Positions 1 to 10,860 of a stretch of 64,000 bases of DNA are shown piece by piece. The stretch comes from Symsagittifera roscoffensis (lineage: Eukaryota > Xenacoelomorpha > Acoela > Convolutidae). The notes beneath the pieces were generated by a model, which did no database searches, was not told where the DNA came from, and saw nothing but the letters and a program-made list of their open reading frames with translations. The position numbers were made by a program, and so were the translations under genes. Position 1 is the stretch's first letter; every line of letters begins with the position of its first letter. The stretch covers positions 24,128,013-24,192,012 of the forward strand of contig NC_087071.1 of assembly GCF_963678635.1 (NCBI RefSeq), written 5' to 3'.

Positions 1-1640
1 ACCCTTAGTGCGTCCCTGTACATTCGACCTGAATACGCGAAGACCGCTAATGCCAACTCAGCTCTACCAGTTACCAGTGTTTTAGGGCATGTCAGCTTGA
101 CGTCATCCGAATGAGTTGACTGCGAATCAGCAGCCCTCCGAAACTGACCTATCCATTCTTGCCGTTCCAACGGATTACCATCATACTTAGAAAATATCCG
201 TTCAAGTTTATGGATCCTTCCTGTTTGATGCCAAGACTTCGGCAAAGTCTAGAGCGGATATCGTTTGAGATTGCGGATTGACATAATTCGGGACAGGTTG
301 GTGTACTGCGGACGGATTCGAACAATACGGCTGATGAACGGATGAGCAAGTAATATCCGACTCAAATGGTGAAAGCAAGGGAACTTGCTCGGATGGTGGA
401 GTGAAATAGTAAATTGCTCCACTGCAATTGTAGGTGAAAGTTACGGATTTTTGAGAGGCAACAGGTGTAACTGCTTCAAATATGTGCGATGACTCATTCA
501 AAGCTATTGGGTTGCAAACTGCGGGAGACGATGCTGCAACTGCAGGGAACCACGATGAGAGATTCCGGTAAGAAAACTGACTGAATTAGCTGGGATGACC
601 TACAGTGGTTACTGCCAAAACAACTAGAGTATGAGTAGATAAATTTATATAAGAAGGTGATGGAACGTTTTAAGGTTTAGCAGAAGTGGCAGCCTCGGCA
701 TTAACCCACTTAACAGCATCTGAAAACCTTGTAGTTGTGTTACATCTTGACTTAATTTCGACCCATATTCACCGATATTTTGCTGAATTATTTCCGGCAG
801 CAATCTGCGTATGAGATTTAGGAATCATGGGAAGTACTTTAGCTCCATGCATCAACGTAGAAGACAAGCCACCTAATGGGGCGTTACAGACAGGAACGAC
901 ATCCACCGGGGCTTTATAGGGAACCGTATTCAATCCAGAAGTGTTTGCGGTCGGTTTCTCTGCGAGAGCTTACCGAGCTATCAAACAGGTAAACATAGTC
1001 TGAGTCTTCCTCCAATTCAGCTTCAGCTCTTTTGGTTTTAACTCAACAAACTTTTTGCTAATCTTCCCGCGGATTTGTACTACTTCCAATTTTTGCTTGA
1101 TTTCCAAAAATGCATTGATGCTTCACTTTGTCCCTCGATATCTACTGTTCTTAATATAGTCAACACCAACTTATTTTCCGTTGACTGCAAGTCATTAAAA
1201 CTAATTTACTCTGATTTGAGAACTTAGACCGATGTAAACTTCAGGGTTTTTCCGAACTCTTCGAGGAAGCCACTTCCCCCGAACGCCATGACACGGACCT
1301 TACTTTTTCTGCAGATCCTACATAGTTCCTAGCTTTCTGATTTTCCTCATTGTGTCTTTTTGTCACCAGGTCAAGCCGGTGTTTCAAATCTTATCGCAAA
1401 TCTGATTTCTCTTAGTAGCCTTTTCCGCCATTTGACTTAGTTCATCTTTTTGAAATTTTTGATTTTCCTGGAAAACATTTGAATTTTTGATGTAATTCTC
1501 AATAACAACCCCTTAGTTTTTTGTGCTCTATGGCTTCTTGATTGTATTTATGAACATTGAGAAGCTCAATTTTCAAATTACGCCGAGACTCAAGAAGCTT
1601 TTGGACTTTATGGCTTATTTCCTGATTCATTGGGACAAAA
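1..1640 (-). pseudogene. Decayed BEL/Pao gag, 3' part beyond the left edge
   Basis: Reading the minus strand from about 222 down to 1 gives an uninterrupted stretch with a YDGNPLE core, then EWIGQF, DDVKLT and KTLVTG. That order is typical of the DUF1759 region of BEL/Pao Gag (family knowledge). Upstream on the same strand, 1,499-1,640 and about 1,000-1,400 encode charged, coiled-coil-like segments such as SHKVQKLLESRRNLKIELL. These are split over several frames by stops and indels. A further open piece lies at 208-501, in a different frame from the DUF1759 segment, so at least one frameshift separates them. The element would continue leftwards into pol outside the window. The copy is old and non-functional as written. 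The BEL/Pao assignment is fairly firm from the DUF1759 segment; the extent of the N-terminal part is approximate. Confidence 0.7.
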
Positions 1641-3228
1641 TGATACGATGTGCTTTTACAATTAAAAAGTGGGACTTCACAAACCTTAATTAAGTACAAA
1701 AAAGAAAGGAAATTAGAGCACTGTATCATATATGCAAAAACATATAGAACGACAACAAGGCGAAACTTCTGAGCTAAATACCTGCATAACCCGGCTAGAT
1801 GCTCCTGCATTTTCGACTAGGATGAAAGTACGATGCTTAAAGAGAGCACGTTGCTTCTTATTCAATCTTATTTTCCTCTTTTTCTTAGCAACAAGTGTTC
1901 TGAGATTTTCGCCCTATCTGCGAATGATCCGGAAAACTTTGATCTCAAATTTGTTGGATTGGTGTTATCTCTAGTACCGTTTGCGCAAACGCTTATCCCT
2001 AGTTTTACGTTTTGATATCAAATAATCGACTATACTGATTGTCAGAAGACTTGAATTTTTTGATTTCTGAGACATTTGATCAGTGCCGTTGCGTTGACAA
2101 TACATGGCACTAATTTTTGCGACAGCGTTTTAGAATGGCTACATGTTCAACTTCGTACAAAAGATTTAAATTATGGCTCCGATGCTTACTACTAACTAAC
2201 GAACTATGTCGCGCAACGGAAACACCAGAAGAGGCATACCGTATCGCACTGTCATAAGAAAGGTGAGACAAATATGCGAAAACAAATGTGAGTTTTTTAT
2301 GATATTCAATTGATGGTATAAAAATGACTCAAAGTAGTGTTGTGCAGTTTTACGGGGGTTAAAGGCGTTGAGGTTTAAACTTACACATAGTGATTACGGA
2401 GTGACGTGGGTAACTTTTCTAGAGCATGATGCAATGAGCTCGCACCAACAGCAAAAACCAATAGTGGTTTTATACGAAAGAAATGGAAGGGGCGGATTTA
2501 TTTATTTTACGAACGTTTTCGGGTAGCTTTAGGGGGCGTCGTATAAAGTAGGTCAAAGTCCCGTTAACCACTTGGAGTAAAACTGAGGTTGCCGGAGCTC
2601 AAACTATTTAAAAAGACTGTTTTTTTTCTTAATTATTATAGATTAAACTGAAATTTTCAACAGTTCCGATCGAGGGCGTTAAGTTTTGTTTAAAAGTCCA
2701 CTTTTGATTTCTTTTCATTTTTTGTTAGGGTCTTGCCTTATTGTTAGGGTCCACAGTTTTGGCCCATAATCTTCTGAAAAATCAAACCATTTGTTTTTAA
2801 AATTTTTTTAGATACTATTTTTAATGAAAAAGTGTCTAAAACCTGTTACCGCGTTTTGCCACTTAACAATTTTTATCTTTTGAAAATTGCATAAAAAATA
2901 GCACAACAAAAATTATCACATGGATTATGAAAATTTTATGCAAACTTGACAAATGCAAAACTATGATAGTCGAAACCCAAGTGGGGAGAAGGGTCTCTTT
3001 TACAGTTTTGTAGTTTTTTCCCTACCGTCCCCAGACGGCCACTTCATTCGGAGTCTTTCTGTCAATAACCTTCTGAAATCGACAAAATTTCCTTCTGGTG
3101 CGGCTTATCTCGGTCGAACTCAACAACTGAACAGGTCTTGGTTGCGCATAACACTCTCGACACCGGTTAAAAAAGACCTCTGTATATCCCGCCTCCGTAT
3201 TTCCCAACTGCCTGTCTGTAGTGCCTCC
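1641..3228. other. No gene recognised; likely leader of the BEL/Pao remnant
   Basis: This AT-rich stretch lies between the decayed gag and the primer-binding-site-like motif near 3,400, so it is probably the 5' leader of the minus-strand element plus unrelated insertions. The short ORFs in it have no recognisable domains. An 11 bp TTGTTAGGGTC repeat occurs twice near 2,725-2,752. I see nothing else. Confidence 0.4.
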
Positions 3229-3327
3229 GTTCCCTGGGGGTTATCACAACTGTCTCGAAACGTTCCTTGGGGGGATCACAACTGTCTGGAAACGTTCTCT
3301 TGGGGTTTCACAACTGTCTGAAAGGCT
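3229..3327. repeat. Three tandem copies of a ~33 bp unit
   Basis: Three diverged copies follow one another. Each has a GTTC start, a G-run, then TCACAACTGTCT and a GAAA end. They lie in the presumed leader of the minus-strand BEL/Pao remnant. Leader tandem repeats are common in LTR elements; no function can be read from them. Confidence 0.8.
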
Positions 3328-3394
3328 TTCATTTTCTAAACCAATTGCGTACTGCATCCGATTAATTTGTTCCCGAGTCGTTCCCGCTTTGAAT

Positions 3395-3416
3395 CAACTC
3401 CCGGGTCGCGCCACCA
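3395..3416 (-). other. Primer-binding-site-like motif of the BEL/Pao remnant
   Basis: On the minus strand the motif TGGTGGCGCGACCCGGGA begins with TGG, as expected for complementarity to a tRNA 3' CCA end. It follows a CA dinucleotide (3,421-3,420) after a three-base spacer. The same CA reads TGTGCTGACG on the plus strand, as expected for an LTR border. It is in the correct orientation and place for the gag at 1-1,640. The tRNA was not identified. Confidence 0.5.
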
Positions 3417-3419
3417 AAT

Positions 3420-3600
3420 TGTGCTGACGAAGCAGATGTAATATCTGTGCAGAATGTGTTTTCCATAAAGCAAATTGTCACAACAATCGCATAGATTTCG
3501 GTAATTTTACAGTTGATATTCAATTCAGACAAGTTGAAACAGCACCGAACTTTCGCGTAAGAGTGCGTTCACACTTTTGCAAAACACGGCTTTTTTGACA
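3420..3600 (-). repeat. Possible 5' LTR of the BEL/Pao remnant, outer end uncertain
   Basis: The inner border (TG on the plus strand at 3,420) is placed by the adjacent primer-binding-site-like motif. The outer end was guessed from a TTTTTTGACA near 3,600; the true LTR may be longer. The second LTR lies outside the window, so it could not be compared. Confidence 0.3.
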
Positions 3601-3759
3601 GACGAAAACCTATCAGCCAAGGTGGGCCAAGGCCATTTTTTTTAAACTAGTTTAAATTGCTCAATTTTACTAAACAAACAGAAAGGGTTTTGTTGGTGGG
3701 CCGCTCCGCCATCTGTTCTTGCATTGTATGCCCGGGTTGACCATATTTTTGTAAGGAAA

Positions 3760-4135
3760 CATCGTTTCCATGAATAGCGCCATTTATGGTGCGACGTATG
3801 GTTTGCATGGTAGAAAAATTTAAAATCTAATAAAAGTGTATTTTGTACTACAGATACTTTTTCTCAGTCATTTTTGTCAAATAACCTCTATTTTACGGTT
3901 TTCTAGAAAAAAAAAACTATGGTGAAAAATCTCTTCCATACGTAGCACCATATATGTTGCGACGCATGATTTGCATGGTGAACATTTTTGATATTCTACC
4001 AACAGCTAGCATAACGATGAGAAACCGTTTTATTACTATTTTACTCCGTTAAAAAGCTATTTTAAGGGTTTTCGAAACCAACGTATGTGCTACGTATGAT
4101 TAGTCATTTTCCATGCGAATCATGCATGGATGTGC
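3760..4135. repeat. Spaced copies of a ~43 bp motif ending in GCATGG
   Basis: Related blocks near 3,770-3,811, 3,939-3,978 and 4,082-4,129 share a CCAT start, a GCGACG or ACGTATG centre and a TTTGCATGG or CATGCATGG end, about 150-170 bp apart. The flanks are AT-rich. This looks like part of an unclassified dispersed or MITE-type repeat. The rest of 3,601-4,664 shows no gene. Confidence 0.45.
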
Positions 4136-4664
4136 ATTGTTGCGCATTATCTTCTATGGTGGGCAACCCTGGTGCAACTATAGTTCAAACTTATTCTTAA
4201 TTTACTATTTGCTCAGCAACATCCTCATCACCCGAAGAGGAAAGTCCGAATGGCGAGTCCGAAATTACTCGAGCTCGAATGGTTTTGTTCAGCGATGAGT
4301 TACCGATATTAGCGGTGAAATATAGTTGACTTTTAGCAATGAGTTAGCGATACTTATTGCTAATTTCGAGCTACCTTTTAAAAATAACACATTTCCAGCC
4401 CTGAAACACAATAAAACTTGACTAGCAAATTTTCATCGATGACTATTATTGGGAACTCAATACGGGTACATGGTATTTGTAAACGAAATATTATAGCACT
4501 CAGCATCCACTGTGTGATCAAAAAAAATTATGCGGCTAAAACGATAGTTTTTGTTTGGTAACCTATTAATCTGATTTGACACATTTACCAAGATTTTAAT
4601 CTGATTTGACGTATTTTACCAAGAAGCGCAGTTTTCGATGGCTAAAAAAAGCTTTAAGCATCGA

Positions 4665-5195
4665 CAAGACTGATCGTATTAGGGCGAAGCACTGATTGTT
4701 TCGACTGCCTTTTAAGTTCTATGGAGCAGAAGTAACATGAAAACTTAAAATGTAAAATGGAATCAATTTTTTTGAGTTTGGGGTTGTTAGTGAAAACATC
4801 CCCCCACAGTCAATAATAGGAAAAAATTCATAGATTTTGCTCCTATTAACTATTCAATTTTGGCATATAAGCTTCCTTGAACCAAATTGGAACGATTTCT
4901 AAGACGGATTAAATCTCGCTTATGCGTTAATAGCGCGAATTATATCGCGCGTTAATTGTCCCAAATTGGCCAAAATAGCAACAGTTAACTCCACCATAAC
5001 TCTACAAAAAATGATCACAGGTGAAATCTCTTTTCAAACTTAAGCTTAGGACAACAATAGTTTTCGACTGATGGAAAGATTTTTCCGTCAAAAATCGCTA
5101 GTTAAAAAGTCAAAATATGTCTGAAGAAAAAAAACCCACCCGAGCAGAAATATTCCCTTATTTTCGTTAAGAAAGTCAGAACAATAACTCAGAAC
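4665..5195 (+). repeat. ~500 bp dispersed repeat, copy 1
   Basis: It starts CAAGACTG, has AGGGCGAAGC just inside, contains a block reading GCGCGTTAATTGTCCCAAATT, and ends with a GAAAGTC-GAACAA motif. The same order occurs at 6,184-6,690 and 7,024-7,560, and in reverse complement at 7,594-8,106. Copy 1 is almost identical to the reverse copy over long stretches, for example the C-run CCCCCCACAGTCAATAATAGG. It has no coding capacity and is probably an arm of a non-autonomous fold-back DNA transposon. Confidence 0.75.
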
Positions 5196-5375
5196 TACAC
5201 CAGAACTACACCATGGTTTGAACAGTAAATGAAAATTGTACTGTTTTTTAAGCATTAGTTATTTTTAATATCGGCGTTTTTTCTCCAAACAAGTTTTTAC
5301 GAATTTTTATACATAATTTGAAACGCGATTATTTTGTTCTGAGCTGAAATTAAAAGTATATATTTCAACTCTAAC

Positions 5376-5691
5376 CAGGGGGCGGATCTAGGATTTTCTA
5401 GAGGGGGGCGGATCTTCAAAAAAAGTTTTAACATTTTGTCGACCCTTTTTTAGGTCGATCAAATTGATTTTCCGAGCTCGCCGCAGGCAAATTTTTGAGA
5501 AAAAAAAGAGGCCACTTTTTCAGGCACTTTTTTGAAAATGTGGACCAAAAAAACTCTCCCCTTCAAAATTAGTATAAATTGGCGCCCATGGCGCCTTTAA
5601 AAAACAACTTTAGGGCCGTCAGCCAAAAATGGATATCTCAAAATAGTACAAAGGGACCCTTTGGGTCGGCAGGTGGTCGAATCCGCCCCTG
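5376..5691. mobile_element. hAT-like MITE, 316 bp
   Basis: The left end reads CAGGGGGCGGATCT and the right end reads the inverse, AATCCGCCCCTG, giving terminal inverted repeats of about 12-15 bp. The flanking eight bases are ACTCTAAC on the left and CCTCTGAC on the right, matching at 6 of 8, compatible with an aged 8 bp target-site duplication. Ends of this CAGGGGCGG type with 8 bp duplications fit hAT-like non-autonomous elements (family knowledge). No ORF is present. Confidence 0.5.
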
Positions 5692-6183
5692 CCTCTGACT
5701 TTCTTTCGTTAAGTTTAAATAGTGCTAATTTGGCCAGTTTGGGATAATTAATGAGCGACATATTTATTGCTAATATCGCTGAAATCGTTTATTTAACCCG
5801 CGTAGAAACCGATGCAAATAAATTGATGAATGCTATTTGGCTATTTAAATTTTTGTTTAATGCAAATTATACAATTCTCTTTTACATAGCGCGTGGGGGA
5901 TACTTTCCAAAGAAAAACTGAAAAAATATATGATTTCGTTTTTAAAGTGAACACTACAGCATAGAAATGGAACATTGATGGATTAACCCTGGTATGAGCC
6001 TTCTTGTTATTGTATTCAGCCACATGCATCGAAGCGTCTATATTTGATGCGTTCTAACGACATGGAACCGCAGTTCAAAGCAAGTATTCATTATATCCAA
6101 TTATTTTCTTGATAAACTACCTCTGTAAAATACTTACAACTAACCAGTCAGGATCCATGACTAAAACCTACCAGCAGTATGAA
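5692..6183. other. No gene recognised
   Basis: AT-rich spacer. The part near 5,725-5,790 (TTTGGCCAGTTTGGGATAAT, then a GCGACATATTTATTGC stretch) is a diverged echo of the internal GCGCGTTAATTG block of the ~500 bp repeat family, so this too is probably repeat-derived. I see no gene signal. Confidence 0.4.
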
Positions 6184-6690
6184 CAAGACTGCTCGTATCA
6201 GGGCGAAGCCCTGAAGGTTTCTACTGCCTTCTAAGGTTTATGAAGCAGTACTAACATAAACATTATTAACAAATTAAATGTAAAAAAATGAACAAAAGTT
6301 TTTCTAAAGTTTCAAGTTTTTATTCTATGAAAATCGTCCCTCCACACGCCATATAAACTGAAAAAAAATTGATTTCGCTCCTATTAACAAATCAGTTATG
6401 GCAAATAAGGTTCCTTCAACCGATTTGGAATGATTTCTAAGACGGATTAAATCTCCTCTTACGCGTTAATAGATCGAAATATCGCGCGTTAATTGTCACA
6501 AATTTGTCAAATGGCAATCTTAACCCCCATACTTTTTACAAAAATTTTAAGCTCAGGACAACAAAACCTTTTGAATGATATTAAAAAAATCCGTCAAAAA
6601 TGGCTAGCTAAAAAGTCGAAAAAAACCGCCCCGAGCAGATGAATTATTCCGTTGCTTTCGTATCGAAAGTCGGAACAACAATATGAACTG
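6184..6690 (+). repeat. ~500 bp dispersed repeat, copy 2
   Basis: It begins CAAGACTGCTCGTATCAGGG and ends at the GAAAGTCGGAACAA motif. It carries the same internal blocks as copies 1, 3 and 4 in the same order, with more substitutions. It has no ORF of interest. Unlike copy 3 it has no inverted partner next to it, so it is a solo arm. Confidence 0.75.
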
Positions 6691-7023
6691 TTTTCTAGGA
6701 AACCATATGCACGCGTTAAGCATTTTGAAACTTTCAAATATTCTATCCTACTCAAATACTACTCAGCGTAAATATTATTTCAAAAACACCCGTAACATTG
6801 AAAAAAAGTGAAATTGATGCCTGAAAATGTAGCTTTTGTTGTACGTAATTGGGAATAAGCCAGGTCGCACGTAGAAAATAAGAGTGACTGCAACTCCGCA
6901 TGGCCACGTGACCCAACTGAGTACTCGGAAAAGTTTCTCTTTGTTCACAGTTGTGGCGTGGAGATTGAGAAGAACACAGCAAAGAAGTATGAACGACCTG
7001 GAAAAAGGAGAGCATTAACAAAT
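6691..7023. other. Spacer between repeat copies, no supported gene
   Basis: This is less AT-rich than its surroundings, around a CGCATGGCCACGTGACCC stretch near 6,897. Both strands are open over 50-90 codons here, but no splice sites, start context or recognisable domain support a gene. Confidence 0.3.
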
Positions 7024-8106
7024 CAAGACTGCTCGTATCAGGGCGAAGCCCTGAATGTTCCGATTGCCTTTTAAGGTTTTATGGAGCAGTAATAACATCA
7101 AAAAATTACATGTGAAAAAATAAAATGAAATTTTTTTTTCTAAAATTTGAAAATTTTTTTAAATGAAAATCATCCCCCACGCACAATATAAAATACTAAC
7201 GGATAGATTTCGCTCCTTGTATCAAATCAATTAGCCAAATAAGCTTCTTTCAACGAATTTGGAACGATTTTAAGACAGAACAACTCCCCGCTCACGCGTT
7301 AAAAGCGCGAAATATATCGCGCGTTAATTGTCCCAAATTAGCCAAAATGGCAATCTTTAAACCCCCATAATTTTATGAAAAATGATCTTAGGTAAGACAT
7401 CTATTCAAATTTGAGCTCAGAACAACAATACCTTTTGAATGATGTTTTAAAAAAACTTCCATCGAAAATGGCTAGTTAAAGTCGAAAATTGTCTGAAGAA
7501 ATAAAAAGCCACCCCGAGCACAAATATTCCGTTACTTTCGTATTGAAAGTCGGAACAATAAACCAACATGGGAAAATGGTTACATTGATAGTCATTGTTC
7601 CGACTTCATTGTAACGAAAGTTAAGGAATATTTGGGCCCGGGGTGGGTTTTTTCTTCAGAAAAATTTTGACTTTTTAACTAGCCTCTTTTGACGGAACAT
7701 TTTTACATCTTTGGAAAGCTATTGATGTCCTTAGCTTAAATTCGAAAAGATATTTCACTTGTAATTTTTTTTCGTAAAATTTTGGTGGGTTTAAAGATTG
7801 CCAGTTTGGTCAATTTGGGACTGTTAACGCGCGATATATTTTGCGCTATTAACGAATAAACGAGATTTAATCCTTCTTATAAATCGATTCAAATTGGTTC
7901 AAGAAAGCTTATATGCCAAAATTGAATAGTTAATAGGAGCAAAATCTATGAGTTTTTTCCTATTATTGACTGTGGGGGGATGTTTTCACTAACAACCCCA
8001 AACTCAAAAAAATTGATTCCATTTTACATTTTAATTTTTCATGTTACTTCTGCTCCATAGAACTTAAAAGGCAGTCGAAACAATCAGTGCTTCGCCCTAA
8101 TATGGC
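7024..8106. mobile_element. Large inverted repeat (fold-back element): arms of ~537 and ~513 bp
   Basis: The left arm (7,024-7,560, plus) starts CAAGACTGCTCG and ends GAAAGTCGGAACAAT. The right arm (7,594-8,106, minus) is its reverse complement, starting ATTGTTCCGACTT and ending near AGGGCGAAGC. A 33 bp spacer separates them. Each arm is one copy of the family also seen at 4,665 and 6,184. No transposase is present. The right arm is closer in sequence to the distant copy 1 than to its own partner arm. The element ends about 25 bp before the satellite begins. Confidence 0.75.
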
Positions 8107-8861
8107 GTATGCGGCGAGGTGATGTTTTTGAACAAAACTCCCTCTCCCGTCGAACTTCGTCCAACCTCTTTCGTCGAACTTCAACCCACCTCTCTCGTCG
8201 AACTAAAACACCCTCTCTCGTCGACCTTCAACGCACCTCTCTCGTCGAACTTCAACCCACCTCCCTCGTCGAACTCCAGACTACCTCTCTCGTCGAACTA
8301 CAAACCCCATCTCTCATCGAACTTCATCCCACCTCTCTCGTCGAACTAAAACCCCCTCTCTCGTCGAACTTCAACCCTACTCTCTCGTCGAATTTCAACC
8401 CACCTCTCTCATCGAGCTGAAACCCCCTCTCTCGTGGAACTTCAACCCACCTCTCTCGTTCAATTACAAACTCACAACTCTCGTCGAACTAAAACGCCCT
8501 CTCTCTTCAAACTAAAACCCTCTCTCTCATCGAACTAAAACCTCTTTCTCTTCGAACTTCAACCACTTTTCTCGTCGAACTAAAACCCCCTCTCTCGTCG
8601 AACTTCAACCTATTTCGTTGATTTTCAACCCACCTCCATCGTCGAACTTAAACCCCCTCTCTCGTCGAACTTCAACCCAACTCTCTCGTCGAACATCAAC
8701 CCACCTCTCTCGTCGAATTCCAACCCACCTCTCTCGTCAAACTACAAACCCCCTCTCTCGTCCAACTACAAACCCCTTCTCTCGTCGAACTTCAACCCAC
8801 CTCTCTCGTCGAATTTCAACCCACCTCTGTCGTCGAACTTCAACCCACCTCTATTGTCGAA

Positions 8862-10860
8862 CTTAAACCCCCTCTCTCGTCGAACTTCAACCCAACTCTC
8901 TCGTTGAACTTCAACCCACCTCTCTCGTCGAACTCCAACCCACCTCTCTCGTCGAACTACAAACCCCCTCTCTCGTCGAACTGAAACCCCCTCTCTCGTC
9001 GAACTTCAACCCACCTCTCTCGTCCAACTACATACCCCCTCTCTCGTCGAACTTCAACCCACCTCTCTCGTCGAACTTCAACCCACCTCTGTCGTCGAAC
9101 TTCAACCCACCTCTATCGTCGAACTTAAACCCCTCTCTCGTCGAACTCCAACCCAACTCTCTCGTCGAACTTCAACCCTACTCTCTCGTCGAACTTCAAC
9201 CCACCTCTCTCGTCGAACTGAAACCCCATCTCTCGTCGAACTTCAACCCACCTCTCTCTTCGAATTTCAACCCACCTCTCTCGTCGAACTTCATCCCACC
9301 TCTGTCGACGAACTTCAGCCCACCTCTATCGTCGAACTTAAACCCCCTCTCTCGTGGAACTTCAACCCAACTCTCTCGTTGAACTTCAACCCACCTCTCT
9401 CGTCGAAATCCAACCCACCTCTCTCATCGAACTACAAACCCCCTCTCTCGTCGAACTTCAACCCACCTCTCTCGTCGAACTAAAACTCCTTCTTCGTCGA
9501 ACTTCAACCCACCTCTCTCGTTCAATTACAAACTCACATCTCTCGTCGAACTAAAACGCCCTCTCTCGTCAATATAAAACCCTCTCTCTCATCGAACTAA
9601 AACCTCTTTCTCTTCGAACTTCAACCACTTTTCTCGTCGAACTAAAACCCCCTCTCTCGTCGAACTTCAACCAACCTACCTTCAACTCACCTCTATCGTC
9701 GAACTTAAACCCCTCTCTCGTCGAACTCCAACCCAACTCTCTCGTCAAACTACAAACCCCCTCTCTCGTCCAACTACAAACCCCTTCTCTCGTCGAACTT
9801 CAACCCACCTCTCTCGTCGAACTTCAACCCACCTCTGTCGTCGAACTTCAACCCACCTCTATTGTCGAACTTAAACCCCCTCTCTCGTCGAACTTCAACC
9901 CAACTCTCTCGTTGAACTTCAACCCACCTCTCTCGTCGAACTCCAACCCACCTCTCTCGTCGAACTACAAACCCCCTCTCTCGTTGAACTGAAACCCCCT
10001 CTCTCGTCGAACTTCAACCCACCTCTCTCGTCCAACTACATACCCCCTCTCTCGTCGAACTTCAACCCACCTCTCTCGTCGAACTTCAACCCACCTCTGT
10101 CGTCGAACTTCAACCCACCTCTATCGTCGAACTTAAACCCCTCTCTCGTCGAACTCCAACCCAACTCTCTCGTCGAACTTCAACCCTACTCTCTCGTCGA
10201 ACTTCAACCCACCTCTCTCGTCGAACTGAAACCCCATCTCTCGTCGAACTTCAACCCACCTCTCTCTTCGAATTTCAACCCACCTCTCTCGTCGAACTTC
10301 ATCCCACCTCTGTCGACGAACTTCAACCCACCTCTATCGTCGAACTTAAACCCCCTCTCTCGTGGAACTTCAACCCAACTCTCTCGTTGAACTTCAACCC
10401 ACCTCTCTCGTCGAAATCCAACCCACCTCTCTCATCGAACTACAAACCCCCTCTCTCGTCGAACTTCAACCCACCTCTCTCGTCGAACTAAAACTCCTTC
10501 TTCGTCGAACTTCAACCCACCTCTCTCGTTCAATTACAAACTCACATCTCTCGTCGAACTAAAACGCCCTCTCTCGTCAATATAAAACCCTCTCTCTCAT
10601 CGAACTAAAACCTCTTTCTCTTCGAACTTCAACCACTTTTCTCGTCGAACTAAAACCCCCTCTCTCGTCGAACTTCAACCAACCTACCTTCAACCCACCT
10701 CTATCGTCGAACTTAAACCCCTCTCTCGTCGAACTCCAACCCAACTCTCTCGTCGAACTTCAACCCTACTCTCTCGTCGAACTTCAACCCACCTCTCTCG
10801 TCGAACTGAAACCCCATCTCTCGTCGAACTTCAACCCACCTCTCTCGTCCAACTACAAAC
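8862..10860. repeat. Satellite higher-order repeat, ~1,008 bp duplicated
   Basis: The variant order around 9,354-9,690 recurs 1,008 bp later (10,362-10,700) with nearly every monomer variant in the same place. The marker variant TTCAATTACAAACTCACA recurs at 8,459, 9,524 and 10,532. A shorter related unit of about 611 bp follows. 1,008 is 42 times 24 and preserves phase. This is recent unequal exchange inside the satellite. Confidence 0.85.

Noticed and set aside
6752-7021. 89-codon minus-strand ORF (and a 50-codon open plus frame) as a host exon
   Set aside because: Both strands are open by chance in a short less AT-rich stretch; there are no convincing splice sites or domain.
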